64,000 bases of DNA from contig NW_022145611.1 in the NCBI RefSeq assembly GCF_000002235.5, positions 15,780,882 through 15,844,881 of the forward strand, in the 5' to 3' direction. A model generated the notes under the pieces. That model had not been told where the DNA came from. It made no database searches and was given only the letters and a program-made list of their open reading frames with translations. Every line of letters starts with the position of its first letter. Position 1 is the first letter of the stretch. A program made the translations under genes and the position numbers. This stretch comes from Strongylocentrotus purpuratus. Taxonomy: Eukaryota; Echinodermata; Echinoidea; Camarodonta; Strongylocentrotidae. This document shows, in pieces, positions 11,501 to 21,500 of the stretch.

Positions 11501-12513
11501 CATTTGTGTGTTCTTAAATGAACATGCAGCTACAGACACCCATGGTATGCCTAGCTGCCTTTGAAAGAAAGGATGCATACATAATTAGGCTTAGAGCTGA
11601 GGAATTAAGTCACATGAAGAATTCACAGGTGGTTGTTTTCTGAGTACGGTCTGCATTGTGTCCATATCTCACAGAAAATGTTTTGAGCTCTTCTGTCTGC
11701 ATACCATGCATGCAGTGGTCCAATTTATTCTTCTTAGCCCCATGACTTCATATATAGCATTCCTGTCAGTGCATGCAGCCACGCCTCAAATTTGATTCTT
11801 GGTTAGTGCTTTTACCCTATGAAGAGTGTTTCGTGAAATTGTAAGTCAAGATTCCTGACATATGACTTTGAAGTGCATATAGCTTAAGTTCATATTTCAA
11901 TGGTATGTTGGTGAACTTGTACTTGTGATAGATTTTGCAAGGTGCCATCTTGGTCTTCATGGCAGTTGGCATGATGTACGTTATATCAACTGAGATTGTG
12001 CAGACGATTTGTGTTGGTGGTCCAATTATTCGATCATTTTTAGTTTTAAATCACATTTTAAGCATATTTTGATCTCATTTTACTTTTTGAATGTTCTTTT
12101 CTTGCAGGCCTCCTTCCTTACACTGCCAGTGCACTAAAGGTTACTCCTACCGCTCCTGATAAGAAGAATGCGGTGAAGGTCAATGGTCAAGACCCAGGGT
12201 CAGAGGTCAACCTCAATGTGGGTGACACAGCTGTGGAGATTGAGGTCACGTCTGCTGACGGTTCCAATAAGCAGGTCAGAGCTCATGAAGATGTTTATTT
12301 ATTTTGGGCTCCACACTAATTTGTTATTCATTGAATTCACAATTGTTTCTCATTAAGTCATGTTCTTTGTAGGAACTTGGAAATACATGCAATATATGCA
12401 CATGCATTTGTCAAACACACATTGGTTATACTTTGAAAATGGTTACTGTAATGCACGGTGTATAAACCGCCTTCGTGTATTAACCGCACCCCTCTTTTTC
12501 GCCCTAAAAAAAA

Positions 12514-12549
<36 letters not shown>

Positions 12550-15500
12550 CGACTCTGTTGGCAGCAAGCCAGGTCCATGTTAAAAAACCCACGCGGGAAG
12601 GCCTTTCATTTAACTGTGAGGTGCAGCTGAATGTGTAAGATCATTAATGTAAATTAAAAAACAGTAGAAGACCTAGGATAGAACCATGTGGTACGTACGC
12701 CGTGTAATAGAAGAAAACTTGGAGGAATTATTATTATAAACTACATATTGAGATCTATCAGAAAGATTACTTTCAAACCAAGATGACAGACAATTTTGAG
12801 TGTTGTTCTAGTTTCTGAGTGGTGAGTCAACACACCGATTACTGAGCTTTTTTTGTGTGTACTGTGTATAAGACACACCCCCGACTTTGATTTTTTTTTT
12901 GGCGGCAAAAAAGTGTGGTTAATACAACGTTAATTCGGTATAGAGGACTAATTTCATACGTAATGTGTGTTATGTACTCATTTGAGGTTTTGGGATCATC
13001 ACTCTTCACGCATGCAAATAGATGCCAATTATAAGGCTTGGTGATATCAATATCATATTTCATATTATCACTGCAACGGAATGCATCGTTTTGTTTCTCA
13101 TTTCAGACGTACACAGTGAATGCCACGAAAAAATGGCTGGGTCGTGCAGTGCAGTTTGCAGATTGCAAAGATGCCATGAAGTATGAATGCCCAATCACCA
13201 CCAGCCCATTCTACAAGCCATGTAGTATCAAAGGTAGTTATTATTGCTCTGGAGCTCTTTTCATTGCCTTTCTAGAATATCACAAATTATTGTCAAAATG
13301 CTCCTAACCTACCATTACAAATTCTTTCCCCAAGTACAACAACCAATTAGTTTTGGTATGGTAAGAGTATTATATTATCAGTAATGTAATTTACACTTAC
13401 CGTAAGTAAAATTTAGGGAGAAATTATAAGAGGATGGTTTAACCTATCAATACTTTGTAATTGTACTTGGCTCAATGGAAATGTTGGAAAAATAAACTGT
13501 AATGCACAACAGAGTTGACTTCTTCCGAAAACAAATATTTGTTGATATCTTTAGTAGCATACAAGGATGTATTTGAGAAATTGTGTTAGCTGCAAAAGAT
13601 TATAAGTGGACATTTCTTTCTGATCATTTAATTCGAAATTACGGTTGACAGCAAAGTTATACAGCTACCAGTATAATATCTTTTTTTGACAACATACAGC
13701 TGAAGTAAAGCTCTGACATTCCAGTTAGGCGATACAAAATTTATTCACTGGTGCCCGAATATCTATCATTTTCAATGTTTAAAAAAAACAATTATGGTGC
13801 TGGTAACATAATGGGCGATTCCGTGCAATGTGTTCCGTACGACATATGACATTTATCCACATATTTCATCCACGAACGAATGTTCTGTCAATGTAACTAT
13901 GAGACCCCTAACAATCAATAATTGCTATATTATATTCTAAAAGGGTCGGAACCAAAGCATGTTTTCAGTGAACCAATCATCAATGAATTGACAAGGACAT
14001 CAAAGGTGGATCCACTGGATGGGACACCCCTAGAGAATGAATGGAAGGTTCCAGAGGGAGGCATCGAGAAGGAATTGTCCGGTGCTACAGTGTGCTGTCT
14101 CTACTCATATACAGGTAAGATACATTCTGTGTCTAGGGGTTTCTGTATTTAGTTAACAAATATTTTAATGTTTCAAAAGGCAAGTGATACTGAAGAAAGA
14201 TTACTACTCATATTCAATTATTGACTTCAGGTTAGATAAGGAGGTGATTTAATGGAGATTATAAAAAGGTTAAACAAATATCTGAGGTCATTGTTAATTT
14301 CAGAGTGTTTGCCTTTGAATTATTCAAGGTATTGAGCCTTAGCATGTGTATATATATGTTTGTTTTACTTACCCATTATAGAATAACAGGTAAAATAAAG
14401 TAATGTATGAGGATGCTTGGGTTTTTTTATCCTCCACCCTACAACTCTTATTAAATTCTTGGAATTCGATGTAAGGAACTCCAGCCTCTAGTATGCACTT
14501 TTCTTTTCACCAAGTCCAGGCAGGGTCGCTCTGCACTTCTCGAGCATTCTTACTTTATATGATTATAACAAAAAAGATTTAAATACTTCCAATTGTTATA
14601 GATTAAAGTGATGCATTATTTCATTAATCATAGGATGTGAAGAGAAGATGAAGTACAGTGCTCTAGGTGCTCATATCAAGATGTGTGACAAGAGACCAAA
14701 GATTGATGCAGATCCAGAGGTAAAAAAGTAAAATATATGCCTAAATGAAAATAGAGGTTGAAATTTTTCCTGAACTATAAAGTAGCATATTACTAATATC
14801 TCATTCACACCACCATACTGACTCCACCTCAAGTTTAAGCTGAACAATTCTTGGCTATTTTGGGGTATAATGTAATTGTAACCCGCCTTTCACGATTCAG
14901 ATATTCATTTGTTCCAGACTCTGTTCATAAATTCAACTCACAGGTTCAACGTTGAATTTCTTGGGTCAGAAATAATGATACTGAAACTATTTATGATTTG
15001 AAATACCAATGACCAATGCTTAATTCTGAAACTCATGATTTGAAGTACAATGACCACTTTTGCCGCTTCATTATCTTTTGCATGTATTTGTTCCTTATTT
15101 CATCTATTTCTATAAACGTGATATATTTATTTCTTGTAATTAGGTATTTTCTTGAATGTTTTTGTAATGCCAGTGGAAACCAACCAACTTTCTATGTAAC
15201 TTGTTTGCAAAGACCAAATAAAATATCTTGTATGTTGCATCTTGTATCTTGTTTGTTTGGTCTGTTGTTGGCTTGTTGACAGTCTTGTCGGTGCAACTGG
15301 GGTCTAAAAGACTGCAGAAATTGTATGTTTGGTGTGTGGTATTATAGTGATTGAATCGATTACAGTTTCACATGACTGAACCTATGTAATTTAGACCACT
15401 TTATGCATTAAACACAAACTTAGTACATCAATCATCACATCAACTATATGACTTTATGAGTTGTCACAATATTGAGTTTTGATCATTATGTACAAAATGC

Positions 15501-18500
15501 ATTTTGTTATGCAAGGTAAATGATAATTTTGAGTGTAATTCAGTTTTTACAGACGTGTATCACCATCACCATCCAAAAGACGTGACTCAGTTTCGAACAG
15601 GGGTCGTCTGAGCCAGTTTGTAGGTGATGACAGAGAGCTGACCAAGTGAACGTGCCGCTAAACCAACTCGCATCACACATTTGTGAAATACAAATTGTTA
15701 AATAGACCTAGAAGTCAGTAGTTGTGGTTAGCCAAATAGAACTGTATATGTTTCTGTATCTCATACTTTCTTTGTTTTAATGCCTTTGTCTTGATATCTT
15801 TCTAGAATACTGACACCTGCAAAGAGTGCAGTCGCAAACTCTACAAAGAAGAAATGGAATGGCACAAGAGCAACATGTGTACAAGCAAACACACCAGTAG
15901 GGAACTCAAACATGCTATAAAGGTAACAGTTCTTGTTAGCTATTAAAATTCTGTTTAAAAAAAGAAAAATCATATTTTGATATGTCATGAGACTGCACAT
16001 TAAGGGAAAATGTGTACTGGTACTGATTTGATTGAAGAACACTTCCAAACTACTGTCTGTATTAATTATGAACAGTGGTAATGTTTGTGAAAAACTATCT
16101 AAAAATGCTATAAGAGGGAAATTTTATTTGGCCTGAAATGAACATTTTTCAGAAACCTGCATCAACTTAAATGCATACTGGAATCTTAGTAGTGCTTGTC
16201 TTGTATATTTAGTGCTTAGGTTTATAAGTGTATCATTCGCCAGAAAAGACAGAAATGATAATTATTTTTTTGACAAGTTACTTTGTCATAAACGTATAAC
16301 TCAAAATCTTTCCTTGTCGGTGTAGAATGGGCCAAATGGAAACTTTGAAGTTTTGTGACTGTAATTCCCTGTACTGTATTGAATCCGTTTCAGAGCCATG
16401 ATTGGGAGAAGAAGCTACAAGGTTCTGAACAATCTGGTAGTGTGGACCAGCTCATGTCAAAGGCCAAAGAACTCATCAAGAAATATAGAAGTGCACTGCC
16501 GAAAAAAGGTAGGCTACCATGGAATTGATTTATGATTGAACTAGAGAACAATAAAATATTTGTGAGTTTGAATGACTGAGTAGAGGTGTTTCTTTGGTTG
16601 GATGTTACTGAATTATGGATTAACTGCTCTGGCTTCAAATCTCGGCCAACAGCCCTTTATACAAGACTTTTGCAATTATATTATATAAATGTTTCTGTGG
16701 CTCCAACAATTGGTATCAATGCTCCAAAAAGTAAAGTGTTAAAAAGTGAGCATATCGGACTATCGTCTTGTATGTCTTGTATGTTCATGACCCTTTCATT
16801 TGGATGGAAGTGCTGAAACAAATAGTTTTAATTCTGTTAATTCAATTAAGAAGACTACTAAGAATGAAACTAATCCCCTCAAAAAAGTTCTGCAATTCAA
16901 GTCTGAGCGTTTATATCTCTATTGTTACAATCCTATTTGAAATTGGTATCATGGAAAAGCTTGTTTGTTCCCCTTTAAAATGCAAAATTAAAACTGCACT
17001 GTTATTCCTTTAAAACACGATCCATCCTCCAATCAAATAAAGAATTTACTATTGACAATAATGCATTTTGCAACATTCACTTTGGACTTGGCCCTATATC
17101 CAAGTGTACTTTTATGTCTACATAATGATTGCAAATGGGGCATCAGTGTAAAGGGAAATAAGGTTTTCAATAATACCAACGTCAAATACTATTTTTTGAA
17201 GAATTTAGTAAAGCATTTAGAGCACTCTGGTAGTTGCGTGATTAATTCACTTTGTTGTTTTTCAGGTCAGTCGTCACGTTTTGACGAGGGGGGATCTCCC
17301 CTTGACCTGCTCCACACAGCTGCTGTGAACCTGGCGTGTGCCATCAAGCAGAAGCCCAAACAAGCCGACCTCCATTTCACCTTGGGTCTTGTCCTGGAGG
17401 AGACCTATCATGCACAGGATATGTATGGACTCAAGAAGGATGTAAGTATTACCCTCCTAGGTCTTTTCCCCACTTCTATGTGTTTTATTTGTTATTCAAA
17501 ATGAAAGAAATGAAACTTTGTATCATTGTAGGTAATGATTCTTCAGAGTTCAGCTTGCTAAATTTGATTTTAGAATACCGGAACTGTTGTTGTTGTTGGT
17601 ATTATGGCGTTTACCATCGTCGTTGGATGATTTTTACCACAGAATATTTGTATCTTGTCTTTTATGCCTCTGCCCACTGGAGGTGGTGCAGGAGGCATCA
17701 TTCTTCTATAGGTATCTTTTTAACATCACATCAGCTACTAAACAAATAGAATCGCATATAAACTTTTCATTTTGGTAAAGCTGATCGATTTATCTTTTTT
17801 TTCCTGTGGTATAAAAAAAATTTGTATTCAATTAATGTCTAGATTTTATACTTTGGAAGCAATATACAAGAATGAGCCATAAATCTATCTCTCATCTGCC
17901 TATCTTCTAACTTTAAACTGCCATCTTCGTATAAACACTTTTAATTCAGGATTCTGGGCTTGAATGCTAAACACCTTACACCCAAGATAATGATCTTCCG
18001 TAATGATAGCACCCACTTATTGTGACCTTCACTGTTAGCCTGATTTTTATATGACACCCTTATAAATGCATCCATTTATAATTTATTATAATATATTGTT
18101 ATCCATTTATAATTGTATTTGTATGTGTATTTGACCTTATATATTCATTTTTTTAAAATTATGTTTAACTCTTTCCTTGACCCCAGGATGATGACCTTGA
18201 TGACAGCATGGCGATCCTGTCCCTTGGCCTGAGCACCAAGTCCAAGGACAGCAGCAAGGAGGATGACATCCAGGCCATCTGTCAGCAGAGGGGGGCAGGG
18301 GCCAACGCCCCTCTCGCCCGACAGCTTCAGGCCATTGATGAGGAGTTCAAGCACCTGCTCAACAGCGGTCAGTCACAGAAGTCTGACTATGTCCAGGAGC
18401 TCTACCTGTTCAAGTCCAAGCAGGCTACTCAAGTATGACTTCTGTGCAAGATGATATCGCTTCCAAATAGTTACAGGGTTATTGGTTCCAAATGTGTGAT

Positions 18501-21500
18501 TGAGAGTTTCCCCTGCCTTTCATGAATGTTTCATCTTCATAGTGAAGAAAACTGAAAATACTTGCAAATACTTCATTGATCAAGCTATGTTTTGACCAGT
18601 ATATGAAATCACTAATGTGAATATCTATCATATATGTAAAGCTAGATAATGAAATGAATTAATAAGGAATTGTTTATTATTAAGTGGCCCAAACATTGTG
18701 GAGCGTGTGTGCAGCGCTTTGTAACTGCAAGGAAAAGGCGCTATATCAAATATCTTTTGGATTGGATTTATTATGCAAATTATAAAACATAATAATACTA
18801 TTGCTAGTGATAACAAAAAATACAAAGTTTAAAAAAAAAAAAAGTGTTGAAAAAGGCATAGCACAAAAATGTTCAAGAATTAGAGATGGCTAAGCCACTT
18901 TGAACTATCTACACAGGCATTGGAGTTTTTAAATGTAGGCTGTCATTAACAAAACTTTGGATATTGACTATGCCTGAGTATACTGGCCCTGAGAATAGAT
19001 GAAAATTAATTCATATCACGTTTTCCAACTTCTTGGGGACATCCTGTTTTTCTTTCAGGGTGGTAAGACGTCTCAGGCAGCGTCTGACGAGAGCAACCCG
19101 CTAGGTCAGGCATGCCTCAAGTTCATGGATTCCCTCTCCCTGGAGCAGAACAGTGTCATGTACAACATCCATGTAGGAAGGCTTCTACTGCTACAGGACA
19201 AGGTGGAAGATGCCCTCACAAGGCTACAGCATGCAGTGGGCCTCAAACCATTCCTACCCATCGCTAGGTAGGTCCACGCATTTTTTGCTGTGGGGCAATG
19301 TTAAGAGAGCCAAAGACTCTGTTGTGTTTGTACTAAGACAAGCTTCTTTGATTCTTCCAGTTGTTTGCATGTTGAAGTACGTTTCATGACAGAAAGTTAT
19401 GCCCAAGTTCACAATAAAGATAAAAATTAAAATTAAAATTTAGCCCTGTGAAGACTGTGTTGTACTAAGGAAGGCTTTCTTTGATTCTTCCTGAAGCTTA
19501 AATAGTTGTATGCATGTTGAAGTATGTTTCATGGCCGAAAGTTATGCCGAAATTCACAATAAAGATAAAATGATAATAAAAATTGGGCTCTTTTATGTAA
19601 CTGTTTAGTGACCCCGTCAAACAGAAGGTAAAGGAACTAATATATTTTGTATTTTTTTTTGTATCTGGGATTCTAGCCTTGATCAATGGAAGCACTAGAA
19701 GAATATATTTTCCATTGAATTTGCTTAATAAGGATACTACTTTACAACAGCATGTGAGAACCCTGTGTCCATTATAGTACAGATCAAGAGAAGTACCTTC
19801 ATTCAATCTATTAATTGCCTCACTCTACCTAATCACATTGTGCTAGATTCTACCTCGGCCTAGCATTAGTCCAGCAGAAGAGTGGCCCAGGAGCCAGGAC
19901 CAAAGAAGCCATGACCTACCTGAACGACGGTGTCCAGTACCTGTTAGAGCTCACATCAAAACAGGCTGAAACTGTCGAGGACAGGTGAGTACACGTTGCA
20001 TGATGACGGGTCTTTGCAAGGGTTCATGAGTGGGTCAAGCTAGAATGTTGTTGAAGTCCTACTGGAACTATTAATACAGTCTTTCTTACTTTGTGAGTGG
20101 TCCCTTGGTGACTGTTTTATGCTGCAAGATTGATACATCAGCTGTTCGTAGTCAATCCCTCTTCAGTTATAATGGACACAGTTTTTTTCTTTCTCAAAAA
20201 CTTTATATTTGCTGATTTCTAGTTGGTCCCCTGTCAACAACAAACTCTACATTTTAGTGGTTAGATGACAGCTAGTGGATACCCTTCCGAAATCTTCCTT
20301 TTTTATATTATTCTGGATAAACACACTGTATCAAAGATGAAAAGTTTTTTCCTTTTAAAATTTTTATTTTGTTGCTGTTACAGTTGCCCATGTGATCTAC
20401 ATTCTGAAGACCTTTGGAGGTCCTCCAGTGGCCAGCTTCTCAAGGGATGTATAGAGCTGGGAAAGCTGCTCAAGATAACTCCTACATCAGGCTTCCTCAC
20501 TGCTGCAGATGTCTTTCACAGGTAAGGACAAAATTAATGTTAAATCACCTTTCCTCAAATGACAAAGAGAGCTTTCTTTGACCAATATATGTAAGGGATA
20601 TGGTGAGTACATGATTTAAAGAGTAATTGCAGCAATTCATTTTAGGGAAAATTTCACAACAGTGTGTAGCAGAGAGCTCTAAAATCTCAAATGTTGTGCA
20701 TATATTTGATCATTTTAGTTTCTTGACTACTGTGCTTTTAGTTATGCAACAGGGGTACATGTATCTGTTCAAGTTCTTGCCAAAGGATTAATGTTTTTCA
20801 AAAGTGCGCTAACCACTTGGACTTGGATGTTAATCCATGACCTTCTGGTTGTGACAAATCTAGCTATCATTGCCTTTGTGCTGTATTAAACTTCAAACTA
20901 ACCTTATGACTGATTGACTGATTGATAGCTAAACTATACTGCATTTTTTGACAGTGCTGCTATCTTGGCAGGGCAGAACTTATGCACACTGCCCTCTAGA
21001 GGTGACACCTACCAGTCAATGGAGTGGGTGCTCCTGGACGTCCATGCCATCCTGCTGGAGATGCTGATGGAGAAAGATGCAGGGAACGCTCCGTGGATCG
21101 CTCAACGATGCCAGCGTCTCTCTTCTCTTGTCAGCTGCTCCACCATCCCACAGAGTCAGCAGGTCCTCAAGCTCCAGGAACAGGTCAGGACCCATTTCAC
21201 AAAGCCTTTTTTCAATGACAAATGTCAAATATCAGTGACAAATCTGCTGATAACCAATCAGAAGCAAGGATTTCAGTAGCTTATAACAACAACTGTCATT
21301 TGTCACTGATTACAAGTTTTGTGAAACACCCCCCCCCCCCCCCCAGGACCAAATACAGACCAGAAATTTGATACCTTGTCCTTGATATGTCATTGATCTA
21401 TGATTAACCAGTGCCTCCTGCTATTCTCCGCTATTTTCCAGAGGTGTATGCTATCAATCACTTGTGAAAATTTAAGAAATCGCTTCATTTATGTTGCAAG

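Larger units (their letters stand above)
13234..15805 (+). other. Introns 4, 5 and 6 of the beta-sandwich/TPR gene
   Basis: The introns are 13234-13943, 14115-14633 and 14720-15805. They are AT-rich. Apart from the SINE-like stretch in intron 6 I see no RNA gene or coding exon in them. Open frames such as 15016-15279 have no protein character. Confidence 0.6.
15923..18186 (+). other. Introns 7, 8 and 9 of the beta-sandwich/TPR gene
   Basis: The introns are 15923-16393, 16509-17265 and 17442-18186. Several open frames of 60-130 codons run through them, but none resembles a protein or ends at splice signals. I see no repeats or RNA genes. Confidence 0.6.

Noticed and set aside
12358..12638. 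Open frames on both strands through the A/T runs
   Set aside because: They translate homopolymer tracts and repeat sequence within intron 3.
17336..17778. Alternative open frames overlapping exon 9 and intron 9
   Set aside because: They are out of phase with the spliced reading frame, and the Trp/Cys-rich products look like translated intron.
18145..18354. Minus-strand open frame over exon 10
   Set aside because: It is the antisense shadow of a GC-rich coding exon.
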